From Vicia villosa (taxonomy: Eukaryota > Streptophyta > Magnoliopsida > Fabales > Fabaceae), in NCBI RefSeq assembly GCF_029867415.1, contig NW_026705448.1:62001-126000 (forward strand): DNA of 64,000 bases, in the 5' to 3' direction. The notes below the pieces were generated by a model, which had not been told where the DNA came from, did no database searches, and saw nothing but the letters and a program-made list of their open reading frames with translations. Below, piece after piece: positions 1 through 9,500 of the stretch. The position numbers and the translations under genes are program-made. Each line of letters begins with the position of its first letter. Position 1 is the stretch's first letter.

Positions 1-1184
1 TCGGAGAATCCTACCAAATGGCACTCATTTCCCTTTGGATACCATAGGCCATATGTAGTAGTTCCACGTAAGTATCGCAGAATTCTTTTGACAGCTTTTA
101 AGTGAGATTCTTTTGGACAAGATTGATATCTTGCACACATACACACACTAAACATAATGTCTGGTCTTGAGGCAGTAAGATACAATAGTGAACCTATCAT
201 ACCTCGGTACAATTTCACGTCAACCTCTTTACCTTTCTCATCTTTGTCTAGATTAGTATTTGTTGCCATAGGTGTGTCAATTTCCTTCTCTTCACTCATT
301 CCAAATCTTTTGAGCAGCTCCGTACAGTATTTAGTTTGATTCACAAACGTTCCATGACTGAGTTGCTTGATTTGTAGGCCAAGGAAGAAGTTTAGCTCAC
401 CCATGAGACTCATCTCAAATTCACTCTGCATAAGCTTAGAAAAATCTTTGACAAGTTTTGCATTAGTCTACCAAAATATAATATCATCTACATAAACTTG
501 GACTAAGAGAACATCTTTATCTTTTCTTTTAATAAAGAGAGTAGTGTCAACTTTACCCCTATAGTACCCTTGACTAACAAGAAATTTGCTCAAACGTTCG
601 TACCAAGCCCGAGGGGCTTGTTTAAGACCGTATAGAGCACGTTCCAGCTTATAAACATGAGTTGGGTACATGTAATTCTCAAAGCCGGGTGGCTGAGCAA
701 CATAGACTTCTTCATTTATATAGCCATTTAGAAAAGCACTTTTAACATCCATTTGGAATAGTTTGAAGTCTTTAGAACACGCATAAGCAAGTAAGAGACG
801 AATAGCTTCGAGACGTGCTACAGGAGCGTATGTCTCTTCATAATCAATACCTTCCTCTTGATTATAACCTTGGGCAACTAATCTAGCTTTGTTTCTAGTA
901 ATAACGCCGTTTTCATCAAGTTTGTTACGAAAAACCCATCTAGTGCCCATTACATGATGATCTCCCGAATGAGGGACTAAGTCCCAAACATCATTCCGTT
1001 TAAATTGGTTTAATTCTTCTTGCATGGCCATTAGCCAATGCTCATCAAGTAATGCATCCTTAGCGTTTTTCGGCTCAACTTGTGAAACAAAAGCAAAATG
1101 ATGACAGAAGTTACTTATCTTTGAGCGTGTTGTAACGCCCCTTGAGATGTCTCCTATTATATTGTCAATTGGATGGTCTTTCAC
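1..1184 (-). pseudogene. Copia reverse transcriptase, broken, start of RNase H at window edge
   Basis: RNA-dependent DNA polymerase of a copia element. Reading down from 1184, the frame begins with an acidic linker, then the RT core. Motifs seen are [45 protein letters not shown] and the catalytic VYVDD. An in-frame TAG at 468-470 follows YVDDIIF directly. The same frame then continues without a break to position 1, with the usual copia connection region (SRPDIMF, LRYLRGT) and a GFSD motif that starts the RNase H domain. The local bases after YVDD look like a paired one-base gain and one-base loss rather than a simple substitution. The protein cannot be full length unless the stop is read through. 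Confidence 0.88.
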
Positions 1185-1279
1185 ATTTGTCCAGGCCTTA
1201 GGAAGTTCTTCATTGTTTGAGATGCTTTCTTTTTCATTTTCATCATGAGACTCATCTTTCTCTCTCTCAGCATCTTTCT

Positions 1280-1531
1280 TTACAATACTTTCATTCTCGT
1301 CTTCCTTATCCTTGACAATGTCTTCAGTGGATGGACACTTCCTTTGCCAAGTATGGCTCCCCGATTGTTATCTCCATAGGTGACATACCCCTTTTTCTTT
1401 GCTTGAAACTCAACGAAAAGAGATAGGTCTCCCGTCATGTGTCTTGAACATCCGCTATCAAGGAACCACAACCTTTCGGCAATGTCAAGACACTTTTCCT
1501 GCAAGATTAATTTAGAGAGGGAGGTCCCCAA
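1280..1531 (-). pseudogene. Copia aspartic protease fragment, truncated by deletion
   Basis: Retropepsin-like protease piece with the copia signature LDSGCSRHMTG; the Asp of DSG is the catalytic residue. It overlaps the end of gag by 25 bases in another frame, which suggests a frame slip or a small indel between gag and protease. After about residue 60 the frame loses similarity and stops. A different frame then picks up an acidic linker leading into RT at 1184. The whole integrase, normally well over 1 kb in copia elements, is absent, so a deletion joins protease to the pre-RT linker. Confidence 0.82.
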
Positions 1532-3246
1532 TTTTCATTGGGTCCTTGGTAGTGAGTACACATTTTGTTGCACTTAGGCAACCATTGAAATACTCCTTTA
1601 GGAACTAAAATTCTCCTAAATTTGCATTTTTCAATGGTATGTCCCTTTTTGCAACAATAATGACAAGTAATATGATGAGAATATGCTGTTTTGCTAGTTG
1701 ATACTTTTGGTACAAAAGTGTATTTACTATATAAAGGAGTATACGATCTTTTGAACTTATTTGGATCAACCGCAAAAGTCACTTTTGGTTGTAGAGCCTT
1801 GTCTAACTTGGCTTTTAGATCTCTTACTTCTTTTTGCCAAATGTGACATGTCTCACAACCAAACCATGATGTAGGATCTATTTCAACTTTATCCTTTTGA
1901 ATGTCTAGCATAGATTGTTTTAAAGCTTCCATATCCTTTTCGGTTTTCTCAACTTTTGATTCAAGATATGAAAAGATTTTCTTATTTGAGGCCAAAAGTT
2001 TGAAAGCTTTAATTGCATCTCTATGTAATTCTTCAAAAGCAAGTTTTAGTTGAGAATGAGATACATTATCTACGAGTTCAGGTTTAAGATGACTTACAGC
2101 TTTCTTTTTCTTGTGTTGATGAGCCATAAAACATAGGTTTGCTGATTTTTCTTCATCGCTTGATGAGCTTTCACTAGATGAATCACTTTCCCATGCTATG
2201 TAGGCTCTCTTAGATTTGTTATGACCTTTGCTTTGGTTCTTCTCTTTTTCTTTCTTAAGGTATGGACAATCCGGTTTGTAGTGACCGACTTTCCCACAAT
2301 TAAAGCAAGGGCCTTTGATTTTTCCTTTGTTGTCGTCATCTTGTTTGAACTTGTTTGATTGCTTTCTATAGTTGATCAAGCCTTTGTCAGAATGTTTTGC
2401 TCCATTTTTCTTTAGATATTTGTTGTATCTTCGCACAAACAGTCCCATTTCCTCATCATCGGAGTCTTCGTCATCACTTGTATCACTATCCCTTAGCTCT
2501 TGTCTTGAGGTCTTGGAGCTTGAAGCTTTTAGAGCTATTGACTTCTTCTCTACCTCTTTCTCCATGTTCTTTTCTTTCTTTGCCCTTTTCTCATGCATGT
2601 CAAGGCATTTAAGGTGTTGTTCATGTTCCTCTAGTTTACCAAAGAGAGTGGTAATGTCTAAGATGTTTAGATCATCTGCTTCCTTTATTGCTGTAACCTT
2701 GGGTTGCCATTCCCTGTTCAAGCATCTTAAGATTTTGTTAGTAGCAACTGCATTGGAAACAGGTCTATCAAGAGAATTTAACCGATTTTTCAGGTGAACG
2801 AATCTCTTCTGCATGTTTTCGATGGATTCACCATCTTCCATGTGGAAGAGTTCGAACTCTTGAGTTAACGTATTGATCCTAGCTAGTTTGACATCATCCG
2901 TTCCCTCGTGGGCAACTTGCAATGTGTCCCACATAGCTTTAGCGGATCTACAATGGGAAACGCGATAGTATTCATCAACTCCTAGAGCTGAGATTAGAAT
3001 GTTTCTCGCTTTCCAATCGTATGCATATCTCTTTTCATCTTCAGCATCCCAAGTATTTTCTGGTTTTGGAACAACTGCACCAGCTGCATTTGTCATGGTG
3101 ATCTGAAAGGGACCATTGACAATAGTTGTCCAGATGTTCCTATCAATTGCATTGATGTGGACACACATACAATCCTTCCAATAGCCATAGTTGTCACCGT
3201 TGAAAACTGGAGCTCTATTGTGAGCCCCTTTAGGTCCGGAAGCCAT
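1507..3246 (-). CDS. Copia Gag capsid/nucleocapsid protein
   Basis: Structural Gag protein of about 579 residues. I take the start at the Met of MASGPKG (3246) because it lies just past the primer site; an upstream Met at 3285 overlaps the primer site region. The N-terminal half has the APVFNGDNYGYWK motif typical of copia gag (UBN2/DUF4219 type). A CCHC zinc knuckle CFNCGKVGHYKPDC lies near residue 311 and a second, CHYCCKKGHTIEKC, near residue 526. Between them are acidic Ser/Asp/Glu-rich stretches and a predicted helical region. The frame is open throughout, so this is the one intact protein of the left element. Confidence 0.85.
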   Translation of the reverse strand: MASGPKGAHNRAPVFNGDNYGYWKDCMCVHINAIDRNIWTTIVNGPFQITMTNAAGAVVPKPENTWDAEDEKRYAYDWKARNILISALGVDEYYRVSHCRSAKAMWDTLQVAHEGTDDVKLARINTLTQEFELFHMEDGESIENMQKRFVHLKNRLNSLDRPVSNAVATNKILRCLNREWQPKVTAIKEADDLNILDITTLFGKLEEHEQHLKCLDMHEKRAKKEKNMEKEVEKKSIALKASSSKTSRQELRDSDTSDDEDSDDEEMGLFVRRYNKYLKKNGAKHSDKGLINYRKQSNKFKQDDDNKGKIKGPCFNCGKVGHYKPDCPYLKKEKEKNQSKGHNKSKRAYIAWESDSSSESSSSDEEKSANLCFMAHQHKKKKAVSHLKPELVDNVSHSQLKLAFEELHRDAIKAFKLLASNKKIFSYLESKVEKTEKDMEALKQSMLDIQKDKVEIDPTSWFGCETCHIWQKEVRDLKAKLDKALQPKVTFAVDPNKFKRSYTPLYSKYTFVPKVSTSKTAYSHHITCHYCCKKGHTIEKCKFRRILVPKGVFQWLPKCNKMCTHYQGPNENWGPPSLN

Positions 3247-3285
3247 CTTTCCAATAAGTGTTTCACGTAGCACGGAATAAACCAA

Positions 3286-3298
3286 GCTCTTGATGCCA
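3286..3298 (-). other. Primer binding site of the left copia element
   Basis: On the minus strand the bases TGGCATCAAGAGC follow the LTR end after a 2-bp spacer. This resembles the initiator-Met tRNA primer site of plant copia elements (TGGTATCAGAGC) with a one-base insertion and a C for T. Confidence 0.75.
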
Positions 3299-4296
3299 CT
3301 TGTTAGACGCTGGCCTGAGGATCTAGAGGGGGGGGGTGAATAGATCTCACAGAGTTTTTCGGAATTATTTCGAACTAAAGCGAAAGCGGTTCTGAATCGA
3401 CTTGCGTCTATTCCGGACCGTTATTGCAAGGGTCGTATATGTGACAAAACCACAAGATAATTGAGATTAACGATGAAGTGATATGTTATCGAATCAATAC
3501 GTTTCACAGCTGAAAATCAATTAACTTCTAAATTGACAAACTTTGGTTTGCAATGCAGTAATAATGGAATAAGCAAAAAGACAAACACTTGGTGATAATG
3601 TTCAAATTGATGATGATTCAAGATGTGGTGAATTGTGATGTTTATGAAGAACCTTAATTCACAATTTTAACACTTGAATCGTTAATCAATTTTGCAATTA
3701 TGACCAAATATGAACAGAACGTAAATGAAAAGATAAAAGCGACAAGAACACGATATTTGTTCAGGCAGTTCGTCGATCGACCTTGCTACGACTACGTCTG
3801 CCCCCAATTCCAAATTGAAATTGGGAAATCTTCCATTAATGTTGAAAGCAGTTTATACAAAGAAGAAAGCAAAGCGATAAACAATAAACCGAATTTGTCG
3901 ATCCTTTGAATCTTCTTCCCCCTTAATCTTGAACCAGATCAAGGTGATCCAAGAGCTTCACTTGATCCCTTTTCTGCAGTGTCTTGAATTGCCTTGAACC
4001 CTTGTTCTTCAATTTTCACACTCAGATGGATCCTCGATGAAACCTCTTGATAAAAACCCCCAAGAAACACCTATCTTGGAGGACAAAACCCTCGGATTTT
4101 ATTCACCAAAAACCCCACAAATCTTCACCCACTAGGAATCTTCAATTCCGTTCCATGGACGTTATCGAACTCGATCACTAACCCTCAACGCAAGAATGAT
4201 TATGTGTAATTGTGTTGGAGATGACGAAGAACGAAGATGAGAAGCCTTTGTGTATCTTTCAGTCGTTGGTGTTGTCATGCAATAATTGAACCTTGG

Positions 4297-4306
4297 ATAA
4301 TATATG
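4297..4306 (-). promoter_or_regulatory. Possible TATA box of the left copia LTR
   Basis: Minus-strand CATATATTAT about 490 bp from the LTR 5' edge, with the palindrome array starting about 60 bp upstream of it. No start site can be proven from sequence. Confidence 0.35.
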
Positions 4307-4364
4307 TGAGTTGCTGGTATGTTGGAGCAGAGTGAACACATGATTTGGGAGGTTTTTAGCAGAT

Positions 4365-4673
4365 AGGTCGACCTACCTTGGTGCTTAGGTCGACCTAACA
4401 GAGGTAAGAATGAGTCAGAATGAATTTGTTGCCAGTTGAGTCGACCTATTGCTAGGTTAGGTCGACCTAGAATCAGTTAATTCAGCTTTTTGAAGAATTC
4501 TTCAGATTAGGTCGACCTGTGGATGTGAGTGGGTCGACCTAACAGTGATATGACAAAAACTCTTCAGTTTAGTTCGACCTGGGAGTGTGGTTAGGTCGAC
4601 CTACTTGTGGTATTTCTGAAACCTTCTTGTTTTCTTAGTTTTGAGTCGACCTAGAGATATTGCAGGTCGATCT
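4365..4673. repeat. Array of ten GTCGAC-type palindromes in five pairs (LTR U3)
   Basis: Ten matches to AGGTCGACCT begin at 4365, 4387, 4438, 4459, 4509, 4531, 4571, 4593, 4643 and 4664. Five are perfect 10-bp palindromes and the others differ by one base or so. Members of each pair are 21-22 bp apart. Pairs repeat every 62-73 bp. The block lies upstream of the putative TATA box on the coding (minus) strand. Confidence 0.9.
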
Positions 4674-4812
4674 GATTTGTCTCGAATAGCCAACCTAGCA
4701 TTTCCTTGAGTTCTTTTGCTTAAGCCTTGTTGTTTGTTTGCTTGTGGAGTTTGCCATGGATCAAAAACTTCTTTGTGAATGTGACCTTGTATTTACAGTA
4801 GCCACCCCTATA

Positions 4813-4950
4813 AGAGCGCTTTTCCAAAAGCGCTTTCGTAGGTTGTGTTTTTTTTATTTTTTATGCTTTTTTTTAATCTTAGGCAGCGCTTTTAGTAATA
4901 AAGCGCTTTAGTAGGTGGCCCTTTAAGATCGTTTTTTAAAAGCGCTGTCG
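4813..4950. repeat. CACTA subterminal repeats (AAAGCGCTTT type)
   Basis: Five copies of a GCGCT core, several as AAAGCGCTTT followed by the GTAGG motif, occur in alternating orientation at about 4814, 4827, 4884, 4900 and 4938. Clustered short motifs near the ends are typical of CACTA elements, where they act as transposase binding sites. That role is family knowledge, not shown here. Confidence 0.7.
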
Positions 4951-4999
4951 TTTCTAAATGAGGTATTTTAAAGTGCAACCTGTAATTTAAGCCTCCTAG

Positions 5000-5089
5000 T
5001 TCGACCTGTAATATTTTCGACCTGTAATATATTTTCAACCTGTAATATTTTCGACCTGTAATATATTTTCGACCTGTGATCTATTTTCA
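5000..5089. repeat. Short minisatellite with unit TTCGACCTGTAATAT
   Basis: Five tandem copies of TTCGACCTGTAATAT(AT)T, alternating 16 and 18 bp, with a few A/G changes. It lies in the CACTA 3' region, about 420 bp beyond the transposase stop codon. Confidence 0.85.
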
Positions 5090-5144
5090 ACAATAGGTAG
5101 GACAATATATATATACTAATATATATAATACCATTATAATATCC

Positions 5145-5150
<6 letters not shown>

Positions 5151-5187
<37 letters not shown>
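5151..5187. repeat. (AT)n microsatellite
   Basis: Uninterrupted AT dinucleotides over 37 bp inside a wider AT-rich stretch (5101-5200). From 5188 to 5506 I see only AT-rich spacer. Confidence 0.95.
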
Positions 5188-5193
<6 letters not shown>

Positions 5194-5506
5194 TATAGTT
5201 CAATTCACATGTAACTAACTCATGTCAAACAAATTAAATTAGTAACATCAACAATATTATACTTCAAATATTGGCAACAGTATGAACAAAGTTAGTAACC
5301 ACCTAGAGTACTATAATATTATACTTCAAAAGTTTGATCATTTCCCGGCCTGGTCTTGCAAAGTATGAACAAAACAACACGGTCAATTAAAGGCTCAACA
5401 ACAACAAAAACAAACATCAACCAACATCCACCAAAGAAACTCAAACACAAAGTCATTATCAAAATAATGTATTCATAAAACTGTTCACACAATAATGTAT
5501 TCATAC

Positions 5507-6593
5507 CTATATGAATAGTTGCTGAATATAAAATTGACACAAATCCTCTTTGATTTCTTCCAACTTAAGTCTCGTGTAAGAAGCAGCATAGAAGTCGTCA
5601 AAGTACTACAAAACAAAAACATAATATGAATGATTTAGTTAAAAGTAATAAATTATAAGAAATTATCTTAAGTTATAAATTCATACCGTGATTGGAATCT
5701 CCAATTGATTCGCTTGAATGATTTCTTTCATAAAACTCAAAACATAGTATTTGCAATCTGAACTGTTTCGCTGTATCGGACACTACATAGAAAAACAAAT
5801 AAGATTTTATAGTTGTCTTGTTTTATCAAGTAGCATAAATATTATAAGCAAAATTGTGAAAAATAATGTACCTGCACTTTGATCCAAGTAATGTTGTTTG
5901 ATTTAGTCCGAGATACCTGTGTTGGTAAGATCGCGGCATCGATCACCTTACTGCAAATTGACCTGAAGAAAAAACACACTTTAGTTATTGCGCTTACTTT
6001 TTCTGGCAGAATAGAACGTATACCTATTGGTAAAAAATGTTCCATTATAACATGGCAATCATGCGTCTTCAAACTCATTAACTTGAGGTCTTTCATGGAC
6101 ACAAGTCTTCTAATATCTGATGAGTAGCCTTCTTGAAGTTTAACTTCACTGAGGAACTTACACAATGTTTTCTTCTCCTTTCTAGATGGAGTGTAAACAG
6201 CAGGTGGCAGATATGTTTGTCTTCCTTTCGTCACGGGTCCCAATTCAGTTCTCATTCCCATGTTTACCATGTCCTTCCTTATGTTAAGGCCATCCTTAGA
6301 CTTTCCTTGTATATTGAGTAACGTACCTATAACGCTGTCAAATACATTTTTTTCAATATGCATAACATCCAGGAAATGTCTTACGTACAACGACTTCCAA
6401 TATGGAAGTTCAAAAAAAATTGACTTCTTCTTCCACCCACCCTTGACAAGTGAATGTGCAAAAGGCTTGCCAAACTGAGTGCTCACATCTTTCACCTTTT
6501 CAAAAATTTGATCACCTGACAAAAAAGGCGGGGCTGTACGATGTTCGGCCTTTCCATTGAATGCTTTTCTCCACCCACGGTAGTGATGATTAG
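5507..6593 (-). pseudogene. CACTA transposase, C-terminal part: TNP2 joined to C48 protease tail
   Basis: Reading down from 6593, the first exon (6593-5872) continues the TNP2 domain with WRKAFNGK, VRHFLDVMHIEKNV and MKSHDCHV-like motifs. At FRSICSKVID the TNP2 similarity ends and a second domain follows. Two introns with clean GT...AG ends and phase 0 are predicted: 5871-5783 and 5686-5606. Exons 5782-5687 and 5605-5507 complete the protein, ending in TAG at 5507-5509. The spliced frame gives WIKVQ, CPIQRNSSDC and YYVLSFMKEI. This is the Gln and catalytic-Cys region of the plant mobile C48 (Ulp1-like) peptidase. The His and Asp part of that protease and the TNP2 C-terminus are missing, so an internal deletion is likely. 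Confidence 0.75.
6589..6593. other. Target site duplication of Ogre-1, left copy
   Basis: ATTAG here matches ATTAG at 29408-29412, directly flanking the outer edges of the two LTRs. Confidence 0.95.
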
Positions 6594-9500
6594 TGTTATA
6601 CCCCAAAACTTGCCCGCATCTTTTTTAAAAAAAAGAAGGCAACAGACTTCTGTCTAAAAATTGGGAGTTTCATATAATCTTGGATTTTATTTCATAAATA
6701 TCCTGATTTTATGAATACTCAGTTTTTAGGATATTTTTTATACGGTATTTTGGGTTCGCTTTTGAATTTATTCTTACACAACCGCCAAATACTGTTTATC
6801 ACTTCACACGCTGTTTATTTGAGATTTACTTTCAGATAAATAATACTGACGCAATTGGTACAGAATTAAATTTTTGCAGGTATAGAGTCCGGGGATTCAG
6901 ACTGTACTGGTAACAATTAAATTATTATTGGATTTTTGTTTCCCACTAATTTTTTGAACTATATTATTTTCAAATCTCTTCCTTTCTTTTCAAATCTCTT
7001 TCTTTCAAATCAAATCCTAACTTTATTCCATACACTTTCTTTCAAATCCTACTACCACTCAAACTTTCCTTTTTTGTACGGTACCACTTCATTCCCCAAC
7101 GTCTCCATCCCTCTTTTCACTCTATAGATACCCCTCATTTTTTCCATAAAATCTCACATCAAATTTCACTCATCTCCCAAATTTCGATCATACTATCTCA
7201 TAATTATTTTCTCTTCTTCCCCGGCAAAAATGGCAAAGTGGGCGGATACGTTTTTTCTTGTGGTCATCACTGTTTTTGTGGTGTTCATGTCCTTTTTCTG
7301 TCTGCATAATCCTGAAAACTGCGGACCTGGGATGCTTGCACTCCCGTACATCTATATATTGTTGTTTATAGCATGGGTTTTTAATCGTCATACTTAAAGT
7401 TTGTCGTATCTTTCGCTTTCAAACAACGTACCGTTCATTATATTTGTCGTACTGTTCATTATATTATGTAATATTTGTACTGTCAGTATTAAATATTGTA
7501 TTGTCTATTGTACTGTCACTTAATTATCGAGATAATATTATGTGTGTTTATTGCTAGTTAAATATTTATTTTTCTGTGCATTAAATCCTTCTCATGATTA
7601 TTATCAGTAATTTCGTTCGCGTACGGTATATTTTATTTATTTATTTATTATGTTTGTGTTTTTCTAACAACTCATGTAAATAATTTTCACCATTAACACA
7701 ATAAAAACAAAAAAGAAAAAATTAACTTTAAATTTTTCACTTTAACTATTACGTTAATGCCCGGACAACCAGTTAACAGTCAAACCCGCTGACAGCACGA
7801 TTCTCCGTGTTTGTACCATCAGTCAAATCAATCTTTTGCATTTCAAAATTCCAAGATTTTTGTTCTAGAAGTCTTCTGATAATCACATGATCAGCAGAGA
7901 CTCAACACTGCACAAAATCAGGTACGCTTAACTGTCTCCTACACAAACAGTCCCTAACTAGGGTTTTTGTTTTTTTCAGGAGAACAAGTTTTTTGAGACC
8001 TCAAATGGATTTCATGGATCTCCATATGTCTCAAAGTACCACCAGACAAATTTTCCAACTTCGATTCGCTCGGACGCACAGTCAACAGCTCAAACAGTCA
8101 ACAGACGACCAGTTTGACCAAAAAGTCAACAGACAGTCAAAAATGAAATTTTTTGTCAACATCCATATTTTGTCAAAATATTCATCATTTGAGCAATGGT
8201 TGATCATAATTCATCAAGAAAAGTTCAGAAATCGACAAAACTCTAAGTTTCAAAATTAGGGTTTTCTCCAAAAAAGTCAACTGAACTTTGACCGGCCATA
8301 ACTCTCTCCTCGTTCATCCGAAAAATTCCAACCAAAGCTTATTTTGAAGGAAATTCAATTATCTTTCAAATGAAATTGGTCCCATGGTCATTGGATTTAC
8401 CATTTGGAAAATATGAGCTCAGACATTACAGGTCATTTTCAAAGTCAACAAAAAACAGTTTTTTGTCAAAGCCCATAACATCAAGATAACTTCTCCAAAT
8501 GCATAAAAGCTTCAAAAGTAGCTTGTAGAGGACATCTTGAGGTTTCTAAAAAGTACAAGAACTTCTTCATATGATCGAAATTGAGGGAGTTATGCCTTGT
8601 TGAAGTTGGTCATTTTTTGGGAAAATGCATGAAACCAACATTGATCAAAATTGTTTTTTTTCCAAAAGGGCCCAAGCATTTGTGATCCAAACATGTTCCT
8701 AATAATGTTTAAGGCCTCCCACGACCAACATTAGGCCCATAACATTTTTATTTCTTTTTTGATTTAATTTTACTTCATTTAAAGTTAAATTAAAAAAGAA
8801 ATGATCCAAGATAATAATCCAATGCTTTGTCTTTAGCTTGAGTCACCAAGTTTGATCCAAATTCTGAAGCATAGAGGTACAGAAGACCTATGGCAAGAGG
8901 GGTGAAGAAAATTGAAGCCATGGCCAAGACTTTCAAAGCTTTTATTCATAAAAAAATCAAAATTTCAAAGGCACTCAAGTATGGAAGAAAAGCATGGTTG
9001 CTTAAGTTCTAAGCACTCAATCTTGCCTATATAATAGCTTGAGTCCATCAGCATCAAGGAGACATGAATTCTGAACCAGAAACATACTTGTATCACACTT
9101 GAAAATTTCAAAGAAATTTAAAATTCGAATTTTGAGTTTAAGCTAGATTCAAGTGCCAATAATCATCCAAACACGTTCCTCAAGTAATTCTGAAACTATC
9201 CCAATCATTTCCAACAATCAAAGCACCCTAAATCAAGCTCCATAGCCCACGGTTTGTTCAAACAAAAACCTAAAAAAATTTAATCATACATGCATATTTA
9301 ACAAGATGTAATTGCATACTTGTGTTTGGTTAGATGCTCTGATCGTTTCTAGAACTTTAATTTGATTTTAATGGACGTTTGAAGAACTTACCATTTTAGG
9401 GTTCTTGAGCTCTATTTTGGGGTTCTTCTTTTTAGGCAAAATTTCAGGAAATTAATGGTTCTATTGAGTTCGTGAGACCCATACGAGCTCAACCATGGTC

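Larger units (their letters stand above)
1..4797 (-). mobile_element. Ty1/copia retrotransposon, SIRE/Maximus-like, 5' part only
   Basis: On the minus strand the order is LTR (4797-3301), primer site, gag, protease and reverse transcriptase, running off the window at position 1. The protease-before-RT order with no RNase H in between, and the RT signature YVDD, place it in Ty1/copia. The gag with two zinc knuckles and the RT wording resemble the SIRE/Maximus group, which is an inference from memory. The integrase region is missing: only about 95 bp separate the protease frame from the RT frame. It sits in the 3' region of the CACTA transposon, since CACTA subterminal repeats begin right after the LTR edge at 4797. 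The other LTR and the target duplication partner lie outside the window. Confidence 0.88.
3301..4797 (-). repeat. 5' LTR of the left copia element
   Basis: About 1.5 kb with TG...CA ends: TGTTAG at 3301 and TTTACA at 4797 on the plus strand. The inner edge is fixed by the primer site. The outer edge is inferred from the switch to CACTA subterminal sequence. A run of nine G (nine C on the coding strand) lies near the inner edge at about 3328-3336. The U3 part carries the GTCGAC palindrome array described separately. Confidence 0.72.

Noticed and set aside
4365..4673. CRISPR-like array
   Set aside because: The repeats are 10-bp palindromes in a plant LTR, with short irregular spacers and no cas genes.
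5319..5540. 73-codon minus-strand frame beyond the CACTA transposase
   Set aside because: It overlaps the spliced last exon in another frame and shows no family motif.
6936..7391. Small frames on both strands of the Ogre-1 LTR, repeated at 25077-25532
   Set aside because: Duplicate LTR copies explain the repetition; no motif, and similar frames are expected by chance.
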